Origin: Desulfobacula sp. | GTDB lineage: Bacteria; Desulfobacterota; Desulfobacteria; Desulfobacterales; Desulfobacteraceae | Direction: 5' to 3' | NCBI RefSeq assembly: GCF_030145145.1 | Contig: NZ_JAQYWD010000028.1 | Location: forward strand, 1 to 64,000 | Length of the DNA stretch: 64,000 nt | Shown: positions 1 through 7,848 of the stretch, in pieces | Layout: each line of letters opens with the position of its first letter | Position numbering within the stretch: position 1 is the stretch's first letter | The notes under the pieces: model-generated | Databases searched by the model: none | The model's input: the letters and a program-made list of their open reading frames with translations, nothing else | Told to the model about the DNA's origin: nothing | Position numbers and translations under genes: made by a program

Positions 1-755
1 CCTAAAAAAGGTCCTACTTGACGGCTTTTAGCAAACCGAACGGGATCTTCAATAGTCAATACAAAACACAGGGCTGTGATGGGACCGACACCGGTTACTT
101 GACTTAAATACTGTGTTTCCGGATACTGTTCGATGCTCAGTTGTTCAATCTGCCGGTCAAGTTCTTTTATCTGTTCAGTCAAATGAAAAATTGTTTTAAA
201 CACGAACCCCAGCGCCGGTTGAAGTTCAGACGGCACAAGAGATTCACAACGTTTGGCAAAACTTGCTGTACTGCATTTGGGCAAACGGTCACCATTTGCC
301 TTGACAAGTCCTCTTACATGGTTGATCAATTGGGTGCGACTCTTCACCAGCATATCACGGGATTTAATTGTTGCCAGATCCGCTTGTGCCTGGCTACCAC
401 GATGGTACAATGGATGTAAAAGTCTGGGTTCTACCCGGCAGACCATGCCCAATATTCGGGCATCACGTGCATCGGATTTGTCAGTACTGTCCCAAATCAA
501 TCTTAGTTTACGGGGGTTCCCTACATACACGGTTAAACCCATTTCAGTGAGCAAACGGCTTATCCATGGAGAGTGGGTCCCGGCTTCCATGGCCACTTTA
601 GCGTATTTGTACGGATTGAAAAATTTGCTCACACCGATTTTTGTGTTAATCACCTTGGCGGTTTCCAATTCATTACCATCACCGTCAAACACTACCGCTA
701 TATGAAATTTGTCTCCCAAATCAATTCCAATTGTGATATTATTTTTGTTATCCAT
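1..755 (-). CDS. IS110-family DEDD transposase, partial (N-terminal 251 aa)
   Basis: The open frame runs uninterrupted from ATG at 755 off the left edge. The product begins with the RuvC-like DEDD_Tnp_IS110 domain: GIDLGDKFH near residues 10-18 supplies the first acidic residue, AMEAGTHSPW near 69-78 the glutamate, and DKSDARDARIL near 105-115 the later aspartates. Near the window edge it enters the transposase_20 helix-hairpin-helix region (TGVGPITALCF). A run of AGGAGGGACC lies just upstream of the ATG and can serve as ribosome binding site. In IS110 elements this enzyme is a recombinase guided by an element-encoded bridge RNA. The visible part has no stop or frameshift, so the copy may be active. 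Confidence 0.9.
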   Translation of the reverse strand, partial: MDNKNNITIGIDLGDKFHIAVVFDGDGNELETAKVINTKIGVSKFFNPYKYAKVAMEAGTHSPWISRLLTEMGLTVYVGNPRKLRLIWDSTDKSDARDARILGMVCRVEPRLLHPLYHRGSQAQADLATIKSRDMLVKSRTQLINHVRGLVKANGDRLPKCSTASFAKRCESLVPSELQPALGFVFKTIFHLTEQIKELDRQIEQLSIEQYPETQYLSQVTGVGPITALCFVLTIEDPVRFAKSRQVGPFL

Positions 756-950
756 GGCTGGTCCCTCCTTTTTTGCAGCCCTTCGGGTGACTGCGTTATT
801 GATTTACTTGAGCGTGATTATATCACAACTCGTCGGAGGGATCAGCCTTCTCATATTATCTAACTTCGCCCACTTGTCGTAATTGATGGTTCGACGGGGT
901 ATTGGCCGAAACGATGATCAAGCCCCATATATGATATAGTGTCAGGATGT
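756..950 (-). ncRNA. Candidate bridge-RNA region of the IS110 element
   Basis: This non-coding stretch lies between the transposase start and the element's outer end, where IS110-group elements encode their bridge RNA. Reading toward the transposase, an imperfect inverted pair brackets 66 nt: 835-847 can pair with 756-768 (12 of 13 positions). A TATAAT box (817-822, minus strand) sits inside the 13-nt palindrome GTGATTATATCAC at 814-826. The boundaries of any RNA and its guide loops cannot be fixed without homologues and the target site. The role is inferred from family position, not from matching a known RNA. Confidence 0.35.
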
Positions 951-1658
951 TTACATTGACGCATATCGTCGATGTGCAATTTCATAATTATTTATGATGC
1001 GGCCGTCCCTCATATCGATCACACGTTTGGCATGCTCAGCCACGTCCATTTCATGGGTTACAAGAACAATGGTAATTCCTTCATCATTGAGCGTTTGAAA
1101 CAGGGCAAGGATCTCTTCTGTGGTTCGGCTGTCCAGGTTACCAGTGGGTTCATCTGCGAGAATAATGGCAGGATCTGTCACCAAAGCCCTGGCAATGGCA
1201 ACCCGTTGCTGTTGCCCACCTGAAAGCTGGTTGGGTTCGTGAAGGATTCGTTTTGCAAGCCCGACCATATCAAGCGCCTCTTTTGCTCTTTTGTCAGGAT
1301 GATGTATTTGTTTTCCCCTTCTATAGAGGAGTGGCAGCTGCACATTTTCCAGGGCTGTTGTTCTGGCAAGCAGGTTGTATCCTTGAAACACAAAGCCGAT
1401 TCTTTGATTGCGAATGTCGGACAAAGCGTTCTTGTCCATTTGACTCACCTTTAATCCCTCCAGAAAATATTCCCCGTGATCGGCTTGATCCAGGCAGCCG
1501 ATGATGTTCATGAGGGTGGATTTCCCTGATCCGGATGTACCAATTATTGCGAGAAAATCCCCCCTGTCAACGGTGAGAGAGATGCCATCCAGTGCATGGA
1601 CGGTTTCTCCGCCCAGGTGAAAGGTTTTTTTGATATTTTTGAGTTGTATTGTTTTCAT
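951..1658 (-). CDS. MacB/LolD-type ABC transporter ATPase
   Basis: Cytoplasmic ATPase of a MacB/LolD-like export system, 235 aa, normal length. It shows Walker [10 protein letters not shown] near residues 40-48, the Q-loop in FVFQGYNLL, the signature [15 protein letters not shown] near 143-157, Walker [14 protein letters not shown] and the switch histidine in VLVTHEMD. The ATG follows GGAG with a 6-nt spacer. It is the last gene of a leftward operon after the TolC-like and adaptor genes (51-bp gap to the adaptor). The MacB-type permease expected next is absent because IS110 DNA begins directly after its stop codon, so the permease may be disrupted or displaced. Confidence 0.92.
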   Translation of the reverse strand: MKTIQLKNIKKTFHLGGETVHALDGISLTVDRGDFLAIIGTSGSGKSTLMNIIGCLDQADHGEYFLEGLKVSQMDKNALSDIRNQRIGFVFQGYNLLARTTALENVQLPLLYRRGKQIHHPDKRAKEALDMVGLAKRILHEPNQLSGGQQQRVAIARALVTDPAIILADEPTGNLDSRTTEEILALFQTLNDEGITIVLVTHEMDVAEHAKRVIDMRDGRIINNYEIAHRRYASM

Positions 1659-1709
1659 TTTTTCTCCACTTATGGATTGTCCATAAACCCTTTTGATTTA
1701 AACCTGCGT

Positions 1710-2891
1710 CTACCTTCTCGGCCCACGACCGCCTCCGGAGAGCTTTGGAAGAATTTTTGACAAAAACCCGTTGGAACTTTCGGTCTTCTCAATATTTTTT
1801 CCGATGATGACCGAGATCCCGGGGGTTAAATTTTCACCTTTTATCACCGAAGTTGTGCCGTCGGTGATACCGGTGGTAACAAGAATGCGTTTGGGGATTC
1901 CCCCACCCAGCACATAGATGCCGAGATCATCATTTTTATTGCGGTCATCAAGCCTGAAATTCAGGGCAGCATTTGAAATCAACAGTTCGTTTTCCGCCTT
2001 TTCCACCACAAAATCTGCTGTAGCGGTCATACCCGGAAGCAGTTTTCCCTTCTTGTTTGGCGCAGCCACAATTACTGTATAGGTCACTACATTGGAAGTC
2101 TCGGTAGGATTCATCTGTATTTGGGTTACGGTTCCGTAAAAGAGATCATCGGGATAGGACTGAACGGTAAATATCGCCTTTTGTCCCTTTTTTACCATGC
2201 CGATATCACTTTCATCAACGCTTGCCCCGATCTCCATGTTTGACAGATTTTCTGCAATAATGAAAATGGTTGGCGTACTTAAACTGGCTGCCACCGTCTG
2301 TCCCTCTTCGATATCCCGTTGGAGGACGACACCGTTAATGGGAGATCTGATTTGGGCGTTCCGGAGATTGATTTTTTCTTTTTTTAAAACAGCCTGTGCA
2401 GATAAAAGCTCCGCCCTTGCCGTCTCCTTTTCAGTCTCATAGACGAGGATCTCCTGGGCTGAAAGATGTCCCTGCTCGTACAACGGCTGATTCCTTTCAT
2501 ATTCGGCTGTGGCCTGTTTGTAGAGTGCCCGAACCTTGATAACCGAAGCGTTTGCTGCATCCACCGCTGCATTAAACGTATCCAGATCAAGCTCTGCCAG
2601 GATTTGTCCTTTTGTCACCCGGGCATTATAATCAACCAATACTTTTTTGATTGTACCGGACACCTGTGTTCCCACCTCCACGGTTCCAACAGCTGAAAGG
2701 GTTCCGGTACAGGAAATCGTGTTTTCTATACTGCCCCTTTTGATTTTTTCCATCTGGAATTGGGATGCTTTTGGCGTCTCTCGATATGAAGAAGCGACCA
2801 AAGACTGGTGAATGGTAAGCATAATGAAAAGAACGCCACAGGCCATGAGTGTCGGTTTTAAAAATTTTAGCCCTATTTTTACAACTTTCAT
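1710..2891 (-). CDS. MacA-like periplasmic adaptor (membrane fusion protein)
   Basis: Adaptor that would bridge an inner-membrane ABC exporter and an outer-membrane TolC channel, 393 aa. An N-terminal membrane anchor (about residues 12-33) is followed by a barrel-sandwich/lipoyl half motif (GTQVSGTIKKVLVDYNA), a coiled-coil hairpin (about 105-175), the second half motif (IRSPINGVVLQRDIEEGQTV) and a beta-barrel with TVQSYPDDLFYGTV. The order matches HlyD/MacA proteins. Its ATG overlaps the stop of the upstream TolC-like gene by 4 nt, which indicates translational coupling. The C-terminus is Gly/Arg rich (GGGRGPRR). Confidence 0.9.
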   Translation of the reverse strand: MKVVKIGLKFLKPTLMACGVLFIMLTIHQSLVASSYRETPKASQFQMEKIKRGSIENTISCTGTLSAVGTVEVGTQVSGTIKKVLVDYNARVTKGQILAELDLDTFNAAVDAANASVIKVRALYKQATAEYERNQPLYEQGHLSAQEILVYETEKETARAELLSAQAVLKKEKINLRNAQIRSPINGVVLQRDIEEGQTVAASLSTPTIFIIAENLSNMEIGASVDESDIGMVKKGQKAIFTVQSYPDDLFYGTVTQIQMNPTETSNVVTYTVIVAAPNKKGKLLPGMTATADFVVEKAENELLISNAALNFRLDDRNKNDDLGIYVLGGGIPKRILVTTGITDGTTSVIKGENLTPGISVIIGKNIEKTESSNGFLSKILPKLSGGGRGPRR

Positions 2892-4351
2892 GACAATTCC
2901 TCCTTTAAAATATGGGATAACCCAAGATCTCCTTTGTAAAAAAAGATGGAAATGATTTTCAGTATTTTATCCACCTCCGCTTGGATCATGTCATTCCGGG
3001 CTTCCACTTGATCGGACCGGATCTGGGTTAATTCAGTCAAATTGGCCGCACCCATTTTGTACCGCTGAAAAACGGATTCCAAGGACTTGTTGGTATAAAA
3101 CAGTCTGGATTTGGACACTAGGATCGACTCACATGCTGTTTGGTAGTCGGCAACTGCCTGACCCAGCTCCAAACGGATCTGTTGTTTCAATTTTTTCAGG
3201 GTCACAGTTGCCGATTGTTTGTCTATTTTTGCCTGATTCACTCGGGTTCGGGTCAGATGCCTGTCAAAAATAGGCAGGAAGACTGAGACCCCTATGTAAG
3301 AATATAGATTATCGTCGCCGAACTGATCCCCAAAATTTTCATCATACCGGTTGTCATACAGGCTTCCCATGCCGGCATTAAAATCCACTGACGGGTATTT
3401 GCCGGATGCCGCCTCCTTTATCTTCGCTTTTTTTGCAGAAACGTTTTTCTCCAGTGCAAGAAGATCTGGGCGGGTTTGAAAAGCTGCCTGTATGAGACGA
3501 TCAGTATCTGTTTCAGGTATCATGGTGGAAATCGTGATTTTGGGTATCTCAATCTCGATATCGCCCGGGACTGAGACACCTATTGTTTTAATTAGCTGCA
3601 TCTTACTGATTTTGTAGGTGTTTTCAGCGCTGATCAAATCGAATCTGGCTTTAGCGGTTTCAGCCTGCTGCTGGTAAAGGTCTGTGGCCGGGACTTTACC
3701 GGCTTCTTGAAAGGCTTTGATCTCTTTCTCCTGCTGGAGGTTGTTTGTCAGATTCTCCAGGGCCACTTCAATTTTTTGGCGTTGTTGCGCAACATCGATA
3801 TATGCACTCACAGTATCATAGATCACTTGCTGCTCCTGCCTGGTCTGTGAGTGTTCCTCTGAAGACAAATCATAACCTGCACTCTCAAGAGATGCCTTAT
3901 CATCGAATCCTTTAAAAAGATTGAGTTGGGAGAATACTTCTGCTCCCTGGGTATAATAGTCGTGGTTTAAGCCTGATTGCCCATAGTTATTATTCAGGGC
4001 TGTATTTGCGATACCGGTTATTTGGGGTAAATAATCGTTTTTTTCCTTCTTAAGGGCAAGCATTGAGTATTGAACATTGTTTTTTGCAAGTTTCAAATCC
4101 TGATTGTTTTTTAGGGCCAGCTCAATCGCCTCAACCAGACTTATTTTCTGGACTTCAGACGCCTCTGCCACCCCCTGGGAAAAAACATGAAGGAACAAAG
4201 CAATCAGTAAAAAAAAAACGATTTGTTTATTCGTCATCCATGGTAAAATCCTAGATCCTAGTATCACCCGAATTTTTTCTTTTTTTAAATCCTTCATCAT
4301 TATTGTTTTTCTGCCTTCTATTCTTTGGTTAAAATTTTTGATCATGATCAC
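2888..4351 (-). CDS. TolC-like outer membrane efflux protein
   Basis: Outer-membrane channel of the tripartite exporter, up to 487 aa. Two OEP repeats are visible: SLVEAIELALKNNQDLKLAKNN near the mature N-terminus and a second after LIQAAFQTRPDLLALEKNV, each with long amphipathic helices. A signal peptide is centred on QIVFFLLIALFLHVF and probably ends near AEA. The start is uncertain: the first ATG (4351) lies inside a 27-bp palindrome, and ATGs at 4300, 4297 and 4237 are also in frame. The 4237 start would put the signal peptide at the very N-terminus. It is the first gene of the efflux operon. Confidence 0.88.
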   Translation of the reverse strand: MIMIKNFNQRIEGRKTIMMKDLKKEKIRVILGSRILPWMTNKQIVFFLLIALFLHVFSQGVAEASEVQKISLVEAIELALKNNQDLKLAKNNVQYSMLALKKEKNDYLPQITGIANTALNNNYGQSGLNHDYYTQGAEVFSQLNLFKGFDDKASLESAGYDLSSEEHSQTRQEQQVIYDTVSAYIDVAQQRQKIEVALENLTNNLQQEKEIKAFQEAGKVPATDLYQQQAETAKARFDLISAENTYKISKMQLIKTIGVSVPGDIEIEIPKITISTMIPETDTDRLIQAAFQTRPDLLALEKNVSAKKAKIKEAASGKYPSVDFNAGMGSLYDNRYDENFGDQFGDDNLYSYIGVSVFLPIFDRHLTRTRVNQAKIDKQSATVTLKKLKQQIRLELGQAVADYQTACESILVSKSRLFYTNKSLESVFQRYKMGAANLTELTQIRSDQVEARNDMIQAEVDKILKIISIFFYKGDLGLSHILKEELS

Positions 4352-4372
4352 TTTTCATCTTGAAAAGTGATC
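4346..4372. promoter_or_regulatory. 27-bp perfect palindrome at the efflux operon start
   Basis: GATCACTTTTCA (4346-4357) is perfectly complementary to TGAAAAGTGATC (4361-4372) across a 3-nt centre. It overlaps the most upstream possible start of the TolC-like gene, so it is either a dimeric operator for the efflux operon or a hairpin in the leader. If it is an operator, the true start codon is probably one of the downstream ATGs. Confidence 0.5.
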
Positions 4373-4402
4373 TGAATATAACCAATTTTTTTTTCTCTTG
4401 CT

Positions 4403-4439
4403 GTAAAGTTACAGTTAAGCCAGGGTTAAGAATTGTAAA
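4403..4439. promoter_or_regulatory. Four helically phased GTWAA repeats, likely response-regulator binding array
   Basis: Direct repeats GTAAA (4403), GTTAA (4414), GTTAA (4425) and GTAAA (4435) recur at 11, 11 and 10 bp. The last pair fits the CpxR box layout GTAAA-N5-GTAAA with one mismatch. OmpR-family winged-helix regulators bind such direct repeats about one helical turn apart. The array sits between the divergent efflux operon and an OmpR-family regulator gene, so autoregulation plus control of efflux is the simple inference. Confidence 0.55.
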
Positions 4440-4492
4440 TTCCGATCCAAATGACTTTACGTTTCTTCACATGCAAAATGATCGTATTCGTG

Positions 4493-4498
4493 TATAAT
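4493..4498 (+). promoter_or_regulatory. Candidate -10 box for the response-regulator gene
   Basis: TATAAT preceded by TG lies 68 nt upstream of the regulator ATG. No good -35 hexamer is seen at the usual distance, which would suit a promoter dependent on an activator bound at the repeats at 4403-4439. Confidence 0.4.
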
Positions 4499-4566
4499 GA
4501 AAACCGGATAAAGCAAACAACCATATAGCTGTATTTATTGTTTTTTTTAATAGTTAAGAGAAAGCC

Positions 4567-5277
4567 ATGAACCGTATTCTTGTGATCGATGATGATGAAG
4601 AGCTCTGTGAACTGTTAAGCGATTATCTGACCCCTGAGGGATTTGATATCAAGGCGGTTCAGACCCCGGAAGAGGGTCTTTCACTTGCCCTCAGCCAAGT
4701 CCATGATCTGGTGGTTTTAGATGTAATGATGCCGGGGATGAGCGGGTTCGACACCCTGCGCCATATTCGTGCCAAATCTCAAATCCCCGTTATTATGCTT
4801 ACGGCAAGGGGGGATGATGTCGATCGGATTGTAGGCCTGGAGATGGGAGCAGATGACTATCTGCCAAAGCCGTTTAATCCCAGAGAGCTTGTGGCAAGGA
4901 TTCGTGCTGTACAGCGGCGATTTGAGACAAGATCAGACGCTGAAGATATACCCCAGCAGAGTCCCTCACTTGAGATAGGAGATGTTATCCTCAATCCTGG
5001 ACCAAGGACGGTGATGATAGGTAAAAAACCCGTTTCGTTCACAGCAGTTGAATTCACACTTCTTTATGAACTCATGAAAAATGCCGGTAATGTGGTCAAT
5101 CGCGATGTTCTTTCTGAAACTGTTCTGGGCAGGAAACTGGATATTTTTGACAGAAGCATTGATGTTCATGTGAGCAGTCTCAGGAAAAAAATGGGACCAA
5201 GATATCAGGGCATTGAGCGGATTCAAAGTATCCGTGGTCTAAAATATATTTATGCCCTGCCGGAAGAAGGGGTATAA
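4567..5277 (+). CDS. OmpR/CpxR-family response regulator
   Basis: Two-domain transcription factor, 236 aa. The receiver domain (1-118) has the acidic pocket in DDDEELCEL, the phospho-acceptor aspartate in VVLDVMMPGMSG, the conserved threonine in VIMLTARGD and the lysine in YLPKPFNPRELV. The trans_reg_C winged helix (about 140-230) contains SIDVHVSSLRKKMG and the hairpin RSIRGLKYIY. It is divergent from the efflux operon and has four phased repeats upstream. Its partner kinase, directly downstream, is a pseudogene, so this regulator is probably now orphan or driven by another kinase. Confidence 0.93.
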   Translation: MNRILVIDDDEELCELLSDYLTPEGFDIKAVQTPEEGLSLALSQVHDLVVLDVMMPGMSGFDTLRHIRAKSQIPVIMLTARGDDVDRIVGLEMGADDYLPKPFNPRELVARIRAVQRRFETRSDAEDIPQQSPSLEIGDVILNPGPRTVMIGKKPVSFTAVEFTLLYELMKNAGNVVNRDVLSETVLGRKLDIFDRSIDVHVSSLRKKMGPRYQGIERIQSIRGLKYIYALPEEGV

Positions 5278-5294
5278 GGAGACGTGTACAAATA

Positions 5295-5936
5295 ATGAGC
5301 ACTCAAACAAAGAAATTTTGCTCTGGTCTTTTCCTGAACAACTACCTCTCCAGCATAATAAGAAAAAATCTCTTTTTAAAGATTCTCTTTTTTACCTGCA
5401 GTATCAATTTATTATCTGTGGGAATCGCCCTGCTGGTAGCATTCACTTCCAGTACCGGGCCTGCTGCAAGGATGAAGCACCAGGAGTAAAATCGTCAACA
5501 GAATCTTGCTCAACTCCTTTATCTTTATTCAACCCCCTTGATTGAAAAGTGGATTTCAGATGGAAAATCCGCCTCAATATCCTATGCCGATCAACTGGAA
5601 AACATTGAAAATGTCGTTCGAAATGCCATTCGATATACGAATGAAAGTACAACCGTGAACATCAGTATTGAAGCCAAAAACTCAGAAAAAGATCCTGTCA
5701 TCCTGATCATTGAGGACAACGGCCCAGGCGTTCCTTCGATAAATTTGCCCCATCTTTTCAAGCCATTTTACAGGGTAGAAGGAGACCGAGGAAGAAAAAC
5801 CGGTGGTACCGGTGTGGGCCTTGCCATTGCAGACAGAGCCATTAAACTTCATGATGGAGAAATCAGGGCAGAAAATTCAAAGGATGGCGGCCTGAAAATC
5901 ATCATCACTATTCCCAAAACAATCATTGCCGGTTAA
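5295..5936 (+). pseudogene. Sensor histidine kinase remnant (CpxA-like)
   Basis: One reading frame carries an N-terminal membrane segment (KILFFTCSINLLSVGIALLV) and a short periplasmic piece. An in-frame TAA follows at 5487-5489, then the same frame resumes and passes straight into the N-box (NVVRNAIRYTNE) and the ATP-binding G boxes DNGPGV, GGTGVGLAIA and GGLKIII. The second membrane segment, HAMP linker and phospho-accepting His helix are missing. The gene has therefore suffered a large internal deletion as well as a nonsense codon. It starts 17 bp after the regulator stop, the usual regulator-kinase order. The intact C-terminal piece could still be made from ATG 5538, but it would have no His box. 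Confidence 0.85.
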
Positions 5937-6017
5937 TGTGCCCAGCCTTTTTGTTTTACAGTCCCAATACGGGTCAGTTCACCATTTTCTCACCAAAAAA
6001 GTTGGTCTGGTCTAATA

Positions 6018-6039
6018 GGAGCGGTTTTACAACCGCTCC
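6018..6039. terminator. Hairpin between convergent genes
   Basis: GGAGCGGTT (6018-6026) pairs perfectly with AACCGCTCC (6031-6039) around a 4-nt loop. It lies between the kinase remnant (rightward) and the EF-hand gene (leftward). Neither side has a strong T tract, so it is a moderate bidirectional terminator candidate. Confidence 0.5.
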
Positions 6040-6057
6040 TTGGGGTTTGCTTAAAAA

Positions 6058-6714
6058 CTATGCAATGGCGCCCATAAAACCACTAACAACAGAATCGTCA
6101 TAACTTCCGGTCAAATCTGTCATTATGGATGTCATTGCATCATGATAGGCCTGGGTCGCAGCGTTTTGGGTCAAGATTGTCTGACTCATCCCCTGAGAAC
6201 TGCTCATTCTGGCTTCACGTTCGTCCATTCCCTGCTGAATTTCATCCTGTGACAGAATGCCATCCTGATTCAGGTCCAGTTGTGAAAAGATTCCAGTCGC
6301 CAGGCTGGTTTCTTCGGCACTGATGCTGCCATCTTCATCCGCATCCTCCTGTGCAAGGAGGGCTTCCAATTCAGACTCCTCTGTGCTACCCACGTCACCA
6401 GAGGGTGGGGGTGGGCCACCGCCCATCATTGGAGAAGGACCGCCGCCCATCATTGGGGGCGGACCATTGGAAAAAACCTCTTCCAGTTCGTCGGAATTCA
6501 GATCACCGCTTGAATCTGAATCCGCATCTGCAAACATGCTTTCGGACATGGGGGTTTCATCAATGGTCAATACCCCATCCTGATTGGCATCATCGTTTTT
6601 CATGATGCTCTCACTGCTGGGTGGCTCAAACGTACTGCCACCCGCACTCTGGTTTCCGCGCATGTTCATGGACTGGTAAGCAAAACTTGATTGTCCAAGT
6701 CCTTGAATACTCAT
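6058..6714 (-). CDS. EF-hand protein with Pro/Gly/Met-rich linker
   Basis: 218 aa with four EF-hand-like loops: DANQDGVLTIDE (about 41-52), DADSDSSGDLNSDE (about 63-76), DADEDGSISAEE (about 128-139) and DLNQDGILSQDE (about 146-157). Between the pairs is a repetitive linker (PPPMMGGGPSPMMGGG). The N-terminus has no signal peptide. Calcium binding follows from the DxDxDG loops, but the cellular role is unknown. The ATG has TAAGGAGAATGA upstream. Two further EF-hand-related genes follow in the same direction at higher coordinates, suggesting a locus of related small proteins. EF-hand proteins of this kind occur in many deltaproteobacteria without an assigned function. Confidence 0.8.
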   Translation of the reverse strand: MSIQGLGQSSFAYQSMNMRGNQSAGGSTFEPPSSESIMKNDDANQDGVLTIDETPMSESMFADADSDSSGDLNSDELEEVFSNGPPPMMGGGPSPMMGGGPPPPSGDVGSTEESELEALLAQEDADEDGSISAEETSLATGIFSQLDLNQDGILSQDEIQQGMDEREARMSSSQGMSQTILTQNAATQAYHDAMTSIMTDLTGSYDDSVVSGFMGAIA

Positions 6715-7061
6715 TTCATTCTCCTTAAAAATTTATTGGAATTAAAAAGTTAATCTCAATTAATCTCCAATTTCAAACCGCATACGCATTGCTTTCCTCC
6801 TTTTTTATGAAATTTATATTCAAGCTCAGGCCCAAAATAGGCCTTGCCTGATTTGAAATATACAAAAAGAAGGCCAGGGACCCCAAAGGCGCACCCACTA
6901 GAATAAAGTCCCCATGGAAATACTATTATTTGCCCCTGAAAGCCATAATTCAAGCCCTGGATCTAATCCACACATTATTAACACATTTCAACGGACAGAT
7001 ACCCGGCTCACACCTGCTGTTTTACAGGCTGCCCGTTATATTCTCTACAAAGAGTATGATT
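6715..7061. other. 347-bp gap between EF-hand-type genes
   Basis: No convincing gene. A 65-codon leftward frame (6756-6953) lacks a good ribosome site, and its product resembles nothing I recognise. The segment next to the gene at 6058 probably holds its promoter. Confidence 0.4.
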
Positions 7062-7367
7062 CTAATCGCATTTGGGGCCCTGTCTTCTGTCGGCAGGCGG
7101 ATTGTCTGGACGAAGGACCAGACGATCGCCTTCCGCTTCACATGTACCTGTCACCGTATCGCCGAAGGGGCTTTGAAATTCTGCAGTATCTCCAACAGAT
7201 TTTCCTTCACAGGCAGTATAGGCTTCCGGTGGGGGACCTTGATGCTCTCTGCCTCCTCCCTGGGCAAATGATTGAGCCATATACAAATTAAAGCTGATAA
7301 GAATTCCAAACAAGGCCACAGCCATCATTAAGGCCATCGCTATTGATTTACGAGCATGAGTTGTCAT
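7062..7367 (-). CDS. Small exported protein with C-x-G-K-x-x-G-D motif
   Basis: 101 aa with a clear signal peptide: basic start MTTHARKS, hydrophobic core MALMMAVALFGILISFNLYM and probable cleavage near SFAQG. The mature part carries PPPEAYTACEGKSVGDTAEF followed by SPFGDTVTGTC and LVLRP. I recognise this as a recurrent motif of small bacterial secreted proteins that often sit beside EF-hand proteins, with two cysteines about 33 residues apart. Function unknown. It lies 17 bp downstream of the membrane EF-hand gene at 7385-7735 and is probably co-transcribed with it. Confidence 0.75.
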   Translation of the reverse strand: MTTHARKSIAMALMMAVALFGILISFNLYMAQSFAQGGGREHQGPPPEAYTACEGKSVGDTAEFQSPFGDTVTGTCEAEGDRLVLRPDNPPADRRQGPKCD

Positions 7368-7384
7368 TGTAGATTCTCCTAAAT

Positions 7385-7735
7385 TTATTGTTGATTATTT
7401 TCGCGATCCTTTTCAAAATGTTTAAAGAGATCGCACGGCGGTCTTTGAAATTTTGTTTCAGACAATTCGCTTTTTTCTATGTAGCCATCGGCATCTTGGT
7501 CAAGATCCAAAAAATGGTCATCAGGTCCGGAAAATTCTTCCAATGAAACCCTCACGTCATTGTCTGTGTCGAACTGCTGGAAAAATTGTTCAGATGCCTC
7601 TGCTCTCATTTCCAGGGAATGGGCAAAGCCCATGGCAACAAGTAACAGAATCAGCATAATTGCTGTCAATATGATAAGCTCTTTTATATCCTGCATCATT
7701 ATGCCAAACTTTTTAATATCCTGAATCACATACAT
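7385..7735 (-). CDS. Membrane-anchored EF-hand protein
   Basis: 116 aa. One N-terminal membrane segment (ELIILTAIMLILLLVAMGFA) precedes two EF-hand loops, DTDNDVRVSLEE and DLDQDADGYIEK, ending in a Pro-rich tail (RPPCDLFKHFEKD). The ATG at 7735 follows AAGGAG with a 7-nt spacer, so this start is preferred over internal methionines. It is probably a calcium-responsive envelope protein, with the EF-hands on the periplasmic side if the segment is a signal anchor. It heads the pair with the gene at 7062-7367. Confidence 0.78.
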   Translation of the reverse strand: MYVIQDIKKFGIMMQDIKELIILTAIMLILLLVAMGFAHSLEMRAEASEQFFQQFDTDNDVRVSLEEFSGPDDHFLDLDQDADGYIEKSELSETKFQRPPCDLFKHFEKDRENNQQ

Positions 7736-7779
7736 TTTACGACTCCTTTTTAAAGGGTGTTTAAGGGCTATCCTTGGCT

Positions 7780-7848
7780 CTATTTTTTGGGAGGAGGACC
7801 ATCGGGCATTTCGCCCTTTTTAATAAATCCATCTGGGTTAATTTTCAT
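7780..7848 (-). CDS. 22-aa peptide resembling the end of an EF-hand protein
   Basis: ATG at 7848 follows AAAAAAGGAGCATTAAA, a strong ribosome site with good spacing, and the frame ends at TAG. The peptide (NPDGFIKKGEMPDGPPPKK after MKI) matches the last half of an EF-hand loop plus the Pro-rich tail seen in the neighbouring genes. It may be a translated micro-ORF upstream of the gene at 7385-7735, or the surviving 3' end of a deleted EF-hand gene that acquired a start. Confidence 0.45.
   Translation of the reverse strand: MKINPDGFIKKGEMPDGPPPKK

Larger units (their letters stand above)
1..950 (-). mobile_element. IS110-family insertion sequence, 5' part, cut by window edge
   Basis: The left end of the window holds the start of an IS110-family element read leftward: a DEDD transposase gene (755 to beyond 1) preceded by about 195 bp of non-coding DNA up to the stop codon of the neighbouring ABC ATPase gene at 951. 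IS110 elements usually lack terminal inverted repeats, so the exact outer boundary cannot be placed. It must lie between 756 and about 951 unless the element supplies the last codons of the ATPase. The rest of the element is outside the window. Confidence 0.8.

Noticed and set aside
5538-5936. 132-aa ORF as an independent HATPase anti-sigma-like protein
   Set aside because: It is in the same frame as the N-terminal kinase fragment, lies where the kinase should be, and has the kinase N and G boxes without an independent ribosome site.
6756-6953. Leftward 65-aa frame between EF-hand genes
   Set aside because: No ribosome site, no known motif, and mixed composition unlike neighbouring proteins.
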